Below are positions 1-6,202 of a DNA stretch of 13,655 nucleotides, piece after piece. Position 1 is the stretch's first letter. Every line of letters begins with the position of its first letter. The notes below the pieces were generated by a model. The model did no database searches. It had not been told where the DNA came from and saw nothing but the letters and a program-made list of their open reading frames with translations. Where the stretch lies: NCBI GenBank assembly GCA_021813085.1, contig JAKAMA010000020.1, positions 1 through 13,655 of the forward strand, in the 5' to 3' direction. The DNA is from Chloroflexota bacterium. Its GTDB lineage: Bacteria; Chloroflexota; Dehalococcoidia; DSTF01; JACRBR01. Position numbers and translations under genes: made by a program.

Positions 1-1016
1 TGGCTCGTGCAGATGTTGCTCGTCGCGCGCTCGCGGCGGATGTGCTGCTCGCGCGTCTGCAGCGTCAGCACGTAGCCCGTGCGCCCTTCGAGGTCCGTCG
101 TCTGGCCGGCGATGCGGCCCGGCATGTGGCGCAGGTAGCGGTCGCGGCAGGCGAACAGGCCGACATACGGCCCGCCGAACGACAGCGGCACGCCGAGCGA
201 TTGGCCCTCGCCGACGACGATGTCGGCGCCATAGTGCGCGGGCGGACGGAACATGCCGAGGCTCACCGGGTCGGCGGCGACGACGTACAGCGCGCCCGCG
301 CGGTGCGCCGCCTCGCCCCACGCCGCCGCATCGAGCGACAGGCGCCCGAGGAAGTCCGGCTGCTGGACGGCGAGGCAGGCGTGCTCGTCGCCCGGCGCGA
401 GCGCGTCGCGCGCCAGCACGTCGACCGCGATGTCGCGGCCGCCGGCGTAGCCGCGCACGACGTCGATCCAGTTCGGGTGCACGCGCTCGGAGATCGCGAC
501 GCGGGTGCGGCCGGTGATCGCGCACGCCATCAGGCAGGCCTCGGCGAGCGCGGAGGCGCCGTCGTACATGCCCGCGTTGGCGACGTCCATGCCGGTCAGC
601 TCGCAGACCAGCGACTGGAACTCGAAGATCGTCTGCAGCGTCCCCTGGCTCACCTCGGGCTGGTACGGCGTGTAGCTCGTGAGGAATTCGCCGCGCATCA
701 CCAGGGCATCGACGAGCGCGGGGCGGAAGTGACGGTAGGCGCCGGCGCCGAGGAAGCAGGCGTACGCGCCGGCCGTGCGGTCCTTCGCGGCGAGCGCGCG
801 CAGCTCGTCAAGCAGCTCGAGCTCGGAGAGCGCGGCGGGCAGGCGCAATTCCGGGTGGCGGTACGCCGCCGGGATGTCGTCGAACAGCTCGTCCGTCGAT
901 GCGACGCCAACCGCCGCGAGCATCGCCGCGCGGTCGGCGCCGGTGAGCGGCACGTAGGGGTGTGGCGCCGCGCCGGCGGCGCTATCGGTGTCCACGGGAT
1001 CGAGTTCGATCGTCAA
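1..1016 (-). CDS. gcvPA: Glycine dehydrogenase (aminomethyl-transferring) subunit 1, partial
   Basis: This is the N-terminal part (about 338 residues) of the alpha subunit of the two-subunit glycine decarboxylase (P-protein); the 3' end lies beyond position 1. With GcvPB, the subunit holding the PLP lysine, it decarboxylates glycine and passes the aminomethyl group to lipoyl-GcvH in the cytoplasm. The translation contains family landmarks in order: HPYVPLTGADR near the start, then YTPYQPEVSQGTLQTIFEFQ, MYDGASALAEA, PDFLGRL, GEGQSLGVPLSFGGPY and PGRIAGQTTD. The subunit is usually about 440-450 residues, so roughly 100 are missing. No in-frame ATG exists upstream of the conserved region. The candidates are TTG at 1016 (32 bases after the gcvH stop) and GTG at 995, neither with a clear Shine-Dalgarno sequence, so the start is uncertain. 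It is the third gene of gcvT-gcvH-gcvPA. Confidence 0.93.
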   Translation of the reverse strand, partial: MTIELDPVDTDSAAGAAPHPYVPLTGADRAAMLAAVGVASTDELFDDIPAAYRHPELRLPAALSELELLDELRALAAKDRTAGAYACFLGAGAYRHFRPALVDALVMRGEFLTSYTPYQPEVSQGTLQTIFEFQSLVCELTGMDVANAGMYDGASALAEACLMACAITGRTRVAISERVHPNWIDVVRGYAGGRDIAVDVLARDALAPGDEHACLAVQQPDFLGRLSLDAAAWGEAAHRAGALYVVAADPVSLGMFRPPAHYGADIVVGEGQSLGVPLSFGGPYVGLFACRDRYLRHMPGRIAGQTTDLEGRTGYVLTLQTREQHIRRERATSNICTS

Positions 1017-1047
1017 TGACGTTGGTCCGGGTTCCAGATCCCTGGTT

Positions 1048-1446
1048 CTACGTCTGGTCCTTCGCTTCGGCGGCGATGAAGTCGTCGTACTGGTGGGCGG
1101 TGAGCAGCGCATCGAGCTGCGACGGGTCGCTGAGTTTGACCTGCAGCAGCCAGCCGGCTCCGAGCGGGTCGCTGTTCACCAGCTCCGGCTTCTGCACGAC
1201 TTCCTCGTTCGCCATCAACACGTCGCCCGATGCGGGGGCGAACAGCTCGGACACCGCCTTCACGGACTCGATCTCACCCATCTTCTCGAACTGTGCGATC
1301 GTGGCGCCCGCTTCGGGCAGGTCGACGTAGACGACGTCGCCGAGCTGCTCCTGCGCGTAGTCGGTGATGCCGATGTAGGCGGTCTCGCCCTGCTGCTTGA
1401 GCCATTCGTGTTCCTTCGAGTAGCGGCGGTCGTCAGGGCTTGGCAT
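1048..1446 (-). CDS. gcvH: Glycine cleavage system H protein
   Basis: This 132-residue lipoyl carrier shuttles the methylamine group from the P-protein to the T-protein and then to dihydrolipoamide dehydrogenase. The lipoylation site is intact in GEIESVKAVSELFAPASGDV, with the modified lysine at K63. The N-terminal YSKEHEWLK and the motif GITDYAQEQLGDVVYVDLP are also typical, and the length is normal for the family. The start is ATG at 1446, preceded by AAAGGAA on the coding strand (1451-1457) with a spacing of about 5 bases. It lies 73 bases downstream of gcvT, across a 33-bp tandem repeat, and 31 bases upstream of the earliest gcvPA start. Co-transcription with gcvT is inferred from order and strand. 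Confidence 0.97.
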   Translation of the reverse strand: MPSPDDRRYSKEHEWLKQQGETAYIGITDYAQEQLGDVVYVDLPEAGATIAQFEKMGEIESVKAVSELFAPASGDVLMANEEVVQKPELVNSDPLGAGWLLQVKLSDPSQLDALLTAHQYDDFIAAEAKDQT

Positions 1447-1463
1447 GGTGTTCCTTTCGCGGC

Positions 1464-1541
1464 GGCGGGCGCGGCAAGCAGCGCCCCTACGGTGTTGGCG
1501 GGCGCGGCACGCAGCGCCCCTACGGTGTCGGCGGGCGCGGC
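1464..1541 (-). repeat. 33-bp tandem repeat, about 2.4 copies, at the gcvT/gcvH junction
   Basis: Two full units (1464-1496 and 1497-1529) differ by only two bases, and a 12-base third partial copy follows (1530-1541). On the coding strand each unit contains GCCGCGCCCGCC followed by ACACCGTAGGGGCG. The TAG stop of gcvT (1520-1522) lies inside the second unit. Because 33 is a multiple of three, a copy-number change there could alter the protein tail only if the stop were lost. The function is unknown. Confidence 0.85.
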
Positions 1542-2641
1542 GGCGTCCCGCGGACGAACGGACGCTTTACCACGACGACCGGCAGCGTGCGCCCACGGAC
1601 GTCCACCGCCAGCTCCGTTCCCTCGCGCGCCAGGGCGACGGGCAGGTACGCCATGGCGACGCTCGTGGCGAGCGTCGGCGAGTAGCCGCCGCTCGTGACG
1701 CTGCCGACCGGCTCGCCGCCGCGCAGCAGGGGGCAGCCGTCGCGCACGACGCCGCGGCCTGTCGCGCGCAGGCAGGTGAGCCGTCGCGTTGTGCCGGCCT
1801 GCTTTACGCGCGCGAGCGCCGCGCGGCCGGGGAAGTCGGCGCCATCGTCGAGGCTCACCACCCAGCCGAGGCCGGCCTCGTACGGGTCCGTCGTCTCGTC
1901 GATGTCGTGGCCCCAGAGCGGCAGCGCCGCCTCGAGCCGCAGCGTATCGCGCGCGCCCAGCCCGCACGGCTCGACGCCGTCCGTCACGAGCTGGCGCCAG
2001 ATCGCGCGCCCTGCCTCGACCGAGCCCACCAGCTCGAACCCGTCCTCGCCCGTATAGCCGGTGCGCGAGACGAAGAGCTTGGTGCCCATGAACGGCAGCT
2101 CGGTGCAGGCGCGCGTCCCCATCGCCGCGACCGGCGGGCCGAGCAGCCGCGCGACGTACGCCTCGGCGGCGGGCCCCTGCACGGCCAGCATCACCGTCTG
2201 CTCCTGGCGGTCGAGCAGCTCGGCGTCCATGTCCGGCTGCACGTGTGCGGCCACCAGATCGCGGTCTCGTGCGGCGTTCGCGGCGTTGCCCACGAACAGG
2301 AAGCGCTGCGCGTCGAGCCGGTAGACGTACGGGTCGTCGATGATGCCGCCGTCTTCGTTGCACAGCAGCGCGTAGTGGCCGCGCGCCTCGGGCAGCGACG
2401 CGACGTCGTAGGTCAGTGCGCTGCGCAGCAGCGCCGCCGCGCCGGCGCCGGCGACGAACAGCCGCCCCATGTGCGACACGTCGAAGACGCCGGCGCGCCG
2501 CCGCACGGCGTGGTGCTCCTCGACGATGCCTCGGTACTGCACGGGCATCGCCCAGCCGGCGAAGGGCACGATGCGGGCGCCCTGCTGTTCGTGCAGGTCG
2601 AAGAGCGCGGTCTTCCGGAGCGTGGGGGCTGGCAGGGACAT
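1520..2641 (-). CDS. gcvT: Glycine cleavage system T protein (aminomethyltransferase)
   Basis: GcvT (373 residues) releases ammonia from the aminomethyl group on GcvH and transfers the methylene to tetrahydrofolate, giving 5,10-methylene-THF. Family motifs appear in order: [18 protein letters not shown] (13-30), [10 protein letters not shown] (51-60), [14 protein letters not shown] (96-109; D102 aligns with the catalytic aspartate D101 of the E. coli enzyme), then [21 protein letters not shown] and [17 protein letters not shown]. The frame stays open for 61 codons upstream, but that stretch includes a heptamer repeat and resembles no GcvT. ATG at 2641 gives the normal family N-terminus and length. 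No Shine-Dalgarno sequence precedes it; a TACAAT box ends 8 bases before the ATG, suggesting a leaderless mRNA. It is the first gene of the operon, and its stop lies in a tandem repeat. Confidence 0.96.
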   Translation of the reverse strand: MSLPAPTLRKTALFDLHEQQGARIVPFAGWAMPVQYRGIVEEHHAVRRRAGVFDVSHMGRLFVAGAGAAALLRSALTYDVASLPEARGHYALLCNEDGGIIDDPYVYRLDAQRFLFVGNAANAARDRDLVAAHVQPDMDAELLDRQEQTVMLAVQGPAAEAYVARLLGPPVAAMGTRACTELPFMGTKLFVSRTGYTGEDGFELVGSVEAGRAIWRQLVTDGVEPCGLGARDTLRLEAALPLWGHDIDETTDPYEAGLGWVVSLDDGADFPGRAALARVKQAGTTRRLTCLRATGRGVVRDGCPLLRGGEPVGSVTSGGYSPTLATSVAMAYLPVALAREGTELAVDVRGRTLPVVVVKRPFVRGTPPRPPTP

Positions 2642-2649
2642 CTCGGCCA

Positions 2650-2655
2650 ATTGTA
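2650..2655 (-). promoter_or_regulatory. Probable -10 box of gcvT (TACAAT)
   Basis: TACAAT on the minus strand matches TATAAT at five of six positions and ends 8 bases before the gcvT ATG. Transcription would then start at or near the ATG. No convincing -35 is seen 16-18 bases upstream. The call is by inspection only. Confidence 0.45.
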
Positions 2656-2712
2656 ACGGGAGGGAGATCTTGAGGGCAGAGTCGTTATGGCAGGCGGGGG
2701 GCGGCGCCCGAG

Positions 2713-2747
2713 AGCAAACAGCAAACAGCAAGCAGGCGGACGGTGGA
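2713..2747. repeat. Heptamer array 1 (AGCAAAC type)
   Basis: Three successive 7-base units, AGCAAAC, AGCAAAC and AGCAAGC (2713-2733), are followed by two degenerate units, AGGCGGA and CGGTGGA. The array lies between the divergent gcvT and vapB-like genes. The rest of this 273-base gap (2642-2914) holds the promoters and operator-like sites described separately. No glycine-riboswitch core was recognised by eye upstream of gcvT. Confidence 0.6.
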
Positions 2748-2864
2748 CAGGCGCGCCGCGGCGCCTCCGACGAACACCATCGGTCGGCTGGTTTCCAGTG
2801 CTGCGTTGCTCGCTGGAAGGGCACGCCGTCTGCTCTTGCACACCGAACACCAGGCTATCGAGCC

Positions 2865-2914
2865 GGGTATTACCCTTGACAAGAAGGTAGGTCTTCCGGT
2901 AAGCTGGTCTTACC
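2865..2914 (+). promoter_or_regulatory. Promoter and operator-like palindromes of the toxin-antitoxin operon
   Basis: A perfect -35 hexamer TTGACA (2876-2881) is followed 18 bases later by TAAGCT (2900-2905) as the -10. Two palindromes bracket it: GGGTA-T-TACCC (2865-2875) and GGTAAG-CTGGT-CTTACC (2898-2914). The second covers the -10 and ends directly at the ATG (2915). Shared GGTA/TACC half-sites and the position over the promoter fit autorepression by the antitoxin or antitoxin-toxin complex. The expected transcription start is within a few bases of the ATG. Confidence 0.65.
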
Positions 2915-3196
2915 ATGAGCGTCACCGAAACGCCGCGGTACCCGTTCACGTCGAGCGTCACCAGGAAGGGTCAGGTGACCATCCCCGCGCAGATCCGCCG
3001 TCTTCTGGGCCTTTCGACGAAGGACAAGGTTGCCTTCCTCGTCACGGAGGGCAAGGTCCAGATCGCTCCCGCGCAGAGCGTGGTGGTCCGCACAGCCGGC
3101 ATGCTGAAGAGCGGCCACCCGGTGCTCACTCCCACGGACGAGAAGGCCGCCGCAGAGGACGCCATGGCCCAGGAGGCCGAGCGGCCGCGACGGTGA
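2915..3196 (+). CDS. AbrB/MazE/SpoVT-fold antitoxin (VapB-like)
   Basis: This 93-residue protein has an N-terminal swapped-hairpin AbrB DNA-binding domain. The diagnostic stretch is TRKGQVTIPAQIRRLLGL (16-33), continuing into DKVAFLVTEGKVQIAP up to about residue 53. The C-terminal 40 residues (LKSGHPVLTPTDEKAAAEDA and onward) form the charged tail that in this family wraps around and neutralises the partner toxin. It overlaps the PIN gene by one base (TGATG, 3194-3198), the normal arrangement for a translationally coupled vapBC pair. The ATG at 2915 directly follows a palindrome and has no Shine-Dalgarno sequence, so initiation may be leaderless. By family precedent it would repress its own promoter. 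The family is clear; the cellular role is inferred. Confidence 0.9.
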   Translation: MSVTETPRYPFTSSVTRKGQVTIPAQIRRLLGLSTKDKVAFLVTEGKVQIAPAQSVVVRTAGMLKSGHPVLTPTDEKAAAEDAMAQEAERPRR

Positions 3197-3603
3197 TGGC
3201 GCTTCCCTTCCTGGACACCAACATCCTCCTCCGCCACCTGCGCCAGGACGAGCCGATCCTCTCGCCCAGGGCGACTGCCATCCTCGATCGCGTCGAACGA
3301 GGCGAGCTCTCCGTCCGGACCTCCGATATCGTCGTCTTCGAGTCCGTCTTTACGCTGCAGCGATCCTACAGAGAGCCCCGGGATCGGATCGCCGCTGGCC
3401 TTCTACCCATCATTGAGCTGCCCGGCATCGTGCTGCCCGGCAAGCGACACTATCGCAACGTCTTCGACCTCTACGTGGGTGGCGGTCTCGGGTTCGCCGA
3501 CTGCTATCACGTCGTGCTCATGCAGCGGCTGAAGCTGAGCGACATCCTGACGTTCGACACCGACTTCGACGGCGTCCCCGGCATCCGGCGCCGGGAGGTC
3601 TGA
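3196..3603 (+). CDS. PIN-domain ribonuclease toxin (VapC-like)
   Basis: This 135-residue PIN-domain protein is the predicted toxin of the pair; VapC enzymes are Mg-dependent RNases that cut specific RNAs, often tRNA or rRNA. The acidic active site appears complete: D7 in FLDTNILLRHL, E49 in VFESVF, D102 in FADCYHVVL, and D121/D123 in LTFDTDFD. Length is normal for VapC. The start is ATG 3196, which overlaps the antitoxin stop; the frame is open far upstream, but that part runs antiparallel to nothing recognisable and lies across the antitoxin gene. No independent Shine-Dalgarno sequence is visible, so translation probably depends on the upstream gene. The target is unknown. No degradation is seen, so the module is probably functional. 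Confidence 0.92.
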   Translation: MALPFLDTNILLRHLRQDEPILSPRATAILDRVERGELSVRTSDIVVFESVFTLQRSYREPRDRIAAGLLPIIELPGIVLPGKRHYRNVFDLYVGGGLGFADCYHVVLMQRLKLSDILTFDTDFDGVPGIRRREV

Positions 3604-3709
3604 GCAGAGAGACGCCGTCCTGCCAATCCGGAACCGTCGGTGGGCTCCGCTTGGCCGCGGGCCTCCCGCCGGCGCTCGGGCACCCAGCGACCGTCTCACC
3701 TTCGCTGTG

Positions 3710-3738
3710 TTGCAGGCGGTGCCGGGGTGGCGTATCGT
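3710..3738 (+). promoter_or_regulatory. Candidate promoter of the MDR dehydrogenase gene
   Basis: TTGCAG (3710-3715), a 17-base spacer and TATCGT (3733-3738) form a plausible sigma-70-type promoter, with transcription starting near 3745 and a leader of about 32 bases. Only the TTG and TAT..T bases match consensus, so it is tentative. The remaining gap 3604-3709 after the toxin gene shows no clear terminator. Confidence 0.4.
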
Positions 3739-3776
3739 CGAGCGATGGCAGGTGCGTGCGCGAGAGGAGGGTCCCC

Positions 3777-4886
3777 GTGAAGGCAGTCGTCCTGGTCCCC
3801 GGCACGACGGACGTCCAGCTCCAGGAGCGCCCGGAGCCATCGATCGGCGCCGCGGACGACGTGAAGCTGCAGGTGCTGGAGGTAGGGATCTGCGGGACCG
3901 ACCGCGAGGAGGCGGCGGGCGGGCGCGCGGCGGCGCCTCCGGGCCAGCGCGACCTGGTGATGGGACACGAGCTGCTGGGGCGCGTCGTCGAGACCGGGAC
4001 GGCGGTGCGGTCGGTGCGGGCGGGTGACTACGCGCTGTTCACGGTCCGGCGGGGCTGCGGACATTGTCCGAACTGCGCGGCCCACCGCAGCGACATGTGC
4101 ACCACGGGCGGCTACGCGGACCGGGGCATCCGGCTGCGCGATGGCTACCACACGGAGTTCGTCGTGGACAGCGAGGCGTATCTGGTGCGCGTGCCGCCGG
4201 GCAGCGCGTCCGTGGGCGTGCTGACCGAACCGATGTCGGTCGCCGAGAAGGCGATCGATGAGGCGGTCGGCATCCAGGTGGGGCGTCTTCCGGACGCGAC
4301 CGATGCGGCGAGCTGGCTGAGCGGCAAGAACGTGCTCGTCGCCGGGCTGGGGCCGATCGGGCTGCTCGCGGCGGTGGCGCTGCGGCTGCGGGGCGCGAAC
4401 GTGCACGGGCTGGACGTCGTCGACCCGGGCAGCATCCGCCCGCGCATCCTGGAGCGGCTGGGCGGGACGTATGTCGACGGGCGGCAGGTCGATCCGCGCG
4501 CCGTCGGCGAGCAGTTTCCGCAGATCGGGTTGATCTTCGAGGCGACGGGCGTGGCGCAACTGGAGTTCGACTTGCTGTCGGCGCTCGGGGCGAACGGCGC
4601 GTACGTGCTGACCGGGCTCGCGGGCGGCGACCGGCCGACGACGGTCGATGGCGCGCTGCTGATGCGGACGCTCGTCCTGCGGAACCAGGTGATGGTGGGC
4701 AGCGTCAACGCGAGCCAGCGGCACTTCGCGCTGGCGGTGGCGGACCTCGAGCGCGCGAAGGGGCAATGGGGCGACACGCTCGGCGCGCTGATCACGCATC
4801 GCCTGCCGTACACGGCGTTCGCGGACGCCCTCTCGCATCATCCTCCGGACGAGATCAAGACGGTGCTCGAGTGGAGCGCGCTGTAG
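3777..4886 (+). CDS. Zinc-dependent glucose 1-dehydrogenase-type MDR alcohol dehydrogenase
   Basis: This 369-residue cytosolic medium-chain dehydrogenase of the archaeal-type glucose dehydrogenase group would oxidise an aldose such as glucose at C1 to a lactone. Catalytic-zinc ligands are visible: C39 (GICGTDRE), H64 and E65 (GHELLGRV), and E151 (TEPMSV), as in haloarchaeal GlcDH. A structural zinc site is formed by C94, C97, C100 and C108. The Rossmann motif VAGLGPIG is at 188-195. Aspartates in GLDVVD (from 211) after the second strand suggest NAD+ rather than NADP+. The start is GTG 3777 with AGGAGG (3765-3770) six bases before it; an open upstream extension lacks homology and is rejected. 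It stands alone between a toxin-antitoxin pair and small unknown genes, so the physiological substrate is undetermined and another sugar or polyol is possible. Confidence 0.85.
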   Translation: MKAVVLVPGTTDVQLQERPEPSIGAADDVKLQVLEVGICGTDREEAAGGRAAAPPGQRDLVMGHELLGRVVETGTAVRSVRAGDYALFTVRRGCGHCPNCAAHRSDMCTTGGYADRGIRLRDGYHTEFVVDSEAYLVRVPPGSASVGVLTEPMSVAEKAIDEAVGIQVGRLPDATDAASWLSGKNVLVAGLGPIGLLAAVALRLRGANVHGLDVVDPGSIRPRILERLGGTYVDGRQVDPRAVGEQFPQIGLIFEATGVAQLEFDLLSALGANGAYVLTGLAGGDRPTTVDGALLMRTLVLRNQVMVGSVNASQRHFALAVADLERAKGQWGDTLGALITHRLPYTAFADALSHHPPDEIKTVLEWSAL

Positions 4887-4893
4887 GGTGACG

Positions 4894-4963
4894 GAGAACC
4901 GAGAACTGAGAACCAAGAACCGACGGCAGACAACAGACGACAGACGACAGACGGCAGACGGCG
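4894..4963. repeat. Heptamer array 2: ten units in two sub-families
   Basis: Ten uninterrupted 7-base units occupy exactly 70 bp. The first four are GAGAACC, GAGAACT, GAGAACC and AAGAACC; the next six follow GACRRCR (GACGGCA, GACAACA, GACGACA twice, GACGGCA, GACGGCG). The array begins 8 bases after the stop of the preceding dehydrogenase and ends just before the ribosome-binding site of the next gene. It is the longest and clearest array in the window. Confidence 0.85.
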
Positions 4964-4980
4964 GGTGGAGGGCGAGCGAG

Positions 4981-5247
4981 ATGGGGGATTCTGAGGGCGA
5001 GGGGTGGGAGCGCTACGGGCGCGTGGTCATCCAGTCGATGCAGGAGGTGCTGGCGGAAGCGCCTGAAGACGTGCATGCGCTGCTGCTCGAGACGGCGGAC
5101 TACTGGCTCTCACTGGGGCTGGCGATCGGGCTGCGGCGGCCGGCGGCCGCGGAGCGGCTGCTGGCGCTGATCCACGGGGGCGACGCGGCAGAGCGCGGCG
5201 AGCTCGATGCCGACGCGGCGGCGTTCTCGGCGGAGGCGCTGGGATGA
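4981..5247 (+). CDS. Hypothetical acidic protein, 88 residues
   Basis: I do not recognise this protein. It is acidic and probably alpha-helical, with a conserved-looking core WERYGRVVIQSMQEVLAEA (residues 9-27) and ADYWLSLGLAIGLRRPAAA (45-63), and an alanine/glutamate-rich C-terminus. There is no signal peptide or convincing membrane segment. ATG 4981 is chosen because GGAGG (4967-4971) sits 9 bases upstream and because an earlier in-frame start would translate the heptamer array. Its stop overlaps the start of the next gene (ATGA, 5244-5247), so the two are probably translated together. The high GC and codon use match the surrounding real genes, which supports coding, but the function is unknown. 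Confidence 0.65.
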   Translation: MGDSEGEGWERYGRVVIQSMQEVLAEAPEDVHALLLETADYWLSLGLAIGLRRPAAAERLLALIHGGDAAERGELDADAAAFSAEALG

Positions 5248-5411
5248 GGCGGCGGGGCCTGGTCTCGCAGATGTATCGCGCCGCGCGGCTGGCGAACGAT
5301 GTCTCGACGCTGGCCTCGGGGAACCCGCACCGGATCGCCCGGCGCGCGAAGAACAAGATCGTCGGACGTGCGCTGGGGCGGGCAGGGTTCTGGCGGCGGC
5401 TCTGGGGATAG
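5244..5411 (+). CDS. Small, highly basic protein, 55 residues
   Basis: The reading frame starts at ATG 5244, overlapping the previous stop by four bases, and ends at TAG 5409-5411. The product is rich in arginine and lysine: MRRRGLVSQMYRAARLANDV, then ASGNPHRIARRAKNKIVGRA (24-43), ending GFWRRLWG. The IARRAKNK.VGR and GFWRRLW pattern resembles, from memory, small conserved hypothetical proteins of actinobacteria and relatives; I cannot confirm this without a search. Its charge is opposite to that of its coupled acidic neighbour, and a direct complex or a nucleic-acid-binding role is conceivable but only inferred. No signal peptide or membrane segment is seen. Confidence 0.65.
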   Translation: MRRRGLVSQMYRAARLANDVSTLASGNPHRIARRAKNKIVGRALGRAGFWRRLWG

Positions 5412-5425
5412 GCGGCAACGGGCAT

Positions 5426-5452
5426 CCACAGATGACGCAGAGGGCACAGATG
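5426..5452. repeat. 9-bp repeat array (CCACAGATG type)
   Basis: Three consecutive 9-base units, CCACAGATG, ACGCAGAGG and GCACAGATG, lie in the 80-base gap between the basic small protein and the convergent NYN gene. The style resembles the heptamer arrays but with a different period. No terminator with a T-run is visible in this convergent gap. Confidence 0.5.
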
Positions 5453-5491
5453 GGTTCGTGGGATGTTGGCGGCGAACGAGAGGAACGCGGG

Positions 5492-6049
5492 CTACAGATC
5501 AAACAGCACGAGCCATGCGCGGCGGCATTCACGGGCAACGTCGCAGGCATGGAGCAGCGCACGCGAGCGCTGCGTCCCGGGGAAGTACACGTACTCGACG
5601 CGCTTCCCCTCCCGGCGGACGGCTTCCACGGCTGGCTTGAAGTCGCCATCGGATGAGACAAGGATGGCTGTGTCGTACGCGTCCTTGAATGCCCCGGTGA
5701 GCATGTCGACGACGAGGCTGACGTCGACGCCCTTCTCCTCGTATACCACGTGGCCGTCTACCACCCGTCTCTGCAGAAAACCTCTTGAGAACGTGACACC
5801 GGCGCTCGCCTCGATACGGGAGTAGTACCGCTCCTGTGCGGCCGCTCGGTGCCCAGGGTATTCGGGCGGGGGCGAGACGTTGTAATACCAGGCTCCGGCG
5901 AAGGTGCGCTGGCCGACGAGGCGGGCAGCGAACCTGGCGATGTCGACGTTTGCCGGCCATCCGCGCTCGCGCAACCGATTGTACAGATTGGCGCCATCGA
6001 TGAAGACCGCTACGCGGCTGCGTCCCGCGGAGTGCCCCTGCACCACCAT
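5492..6049 (-). CDS. NYN-domain (LabA/DUF88-like, PIN-fold) putative ribonuclease
   Basis: This 185-residue protein is a complete NYN domain, a PIN-like fold linked to RNA processing in bacteria. Key acidic residues are visible: D18 and N21 in VFIDGANLYNRL, D109 in YEEKGVDVSL, D115, and D134/D136 in VSSDGDFKPAVEAVRREGKR. The fold closes with VEYVYFP. No membrane segment or second domain is present, and the substrate is unknown. The frame is open to a TTG at 6175, but that region contains a promoter-like sequence and leader hairpins. GGAGG (6052-6056) lies only 2 bases from ATG 6049, whereas GTG codons 2 and 3 (6046, 6043) lie 5 and 8 bases away, so the true start may be one of these. It follows the VIT1-type gene on the same strand but has its own promoter candidate. 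Confidence 0.88.
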   Translation of the reverse strand: MVVQGHSAGRSRVAVFIDGANLYNRLRERGWPANVDIARFAARLVGQRTFAGAWYYNVSPPPEYPGHRAAAQERYYSRIEASAGVTFSRGFLQRRVVDGHVVYEEKGVDVSLVVDMLTGAFKDAYDTAILVSSDGDFKPAVEAVRREGKRVEYVYFPGTQRSRALLHACDVARECRRAWLVLFDL

Positions 6050-6068
6050 GTCCTCCGAATACGGAACA

Positions 6069-6087
6069 AGGCCGCCAGAGGCGGCCT
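6069..6087 (-). promoter_or_regulatory. Perfect 8-bp hairpin in the NYN gene leader
   Basis: AGGCCGCC-TCT-GGCGGCCT (coding strand) forms a perfect 8-bp stem with a 3-base loop, followed by TTGTT and then the GGAGG ribosome-binding site 12 bases further. A smaller stem (CCACC/GGTGG, 6109-6122) lies at the expected 5' end of the mRNA. It could be an attenuator, a stability element, or a processing site for the encoded RNase. The structure is seen; the role is inferred. Confidence 0.5.
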
Positions 6088-6131
6088 CGTTACTCGCGGC
6101 AGGTTGCCCCACCGCGAGGTGGTATGTCGAC

Positions 6132-6160
6132 AGCCTATCGGCTGGCCCATCAAGTGTCAA
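6132..6160 (-). promoter_or_regulatory. Candidate promoter of the NYN gene
   Basis: A perfect TTGACA (6155-6160) and TAGGCT (6132-6137) are separated by 17 bases on the minus strand, predicting a start near 6125 and a leader of about 75 bases. The promoter lies in the gap after the upstream VIT1-type gene, which argues that the NYN gene has its own transcript and that its translation starts near 6049. Confidence 0.55.
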
Positions 6161-6202
6161 TACTGATGAGCACAATTCACGTGCGATCCGCCGGTGCCCC
6201 GC

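Noticed and set aside
2642..2824. 61-codon N-terminal extension of GcvT
   Set aside because: It reads through a heptamer array and lacks family similarity. ATG 2641 gives the normal GcvT N-terminus.
2642..2914. Glycine riboswitch upstream of gcvT
   Set aside because: No recognisable aptamer core was seen, and the likely -10 box next to the ATG leaves no room for a leader. A covariance-model search would settle it.
2743..3195. In-frame upstream extension of the PIN toxin gene
   Set aside because: It overlaps the antitoxin gene in another frame and has no domain content. The PIN fold begins at MALPFLDTNI from 3196.
3660..3690. Intrinsic terminator after the PIN toxin gene
   Set aside because: Only a 5-bp GC stem (GCGGG/CCCGC) without a T-run is present, which is common by chance at this GC content.
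3651..3776. 42-codon extension of the dehydrogenase from an earlier start
   Set aside because: It contains a promoter candidate and no homology. GTG 3777 has an ideal AGGAGG and begins at the conserved first strand.
4894..4963. CRISPR array
   Set aside because: Units are 7 bp with no spacers, and no cas genes are present.
6050..6175. 42-codon extension of the NYN protein from TTG 6175
   Set aside because: It contains a perfect TTGACA and two hairpins and precedes a GGAGG. The NYN fold starts after 6049.
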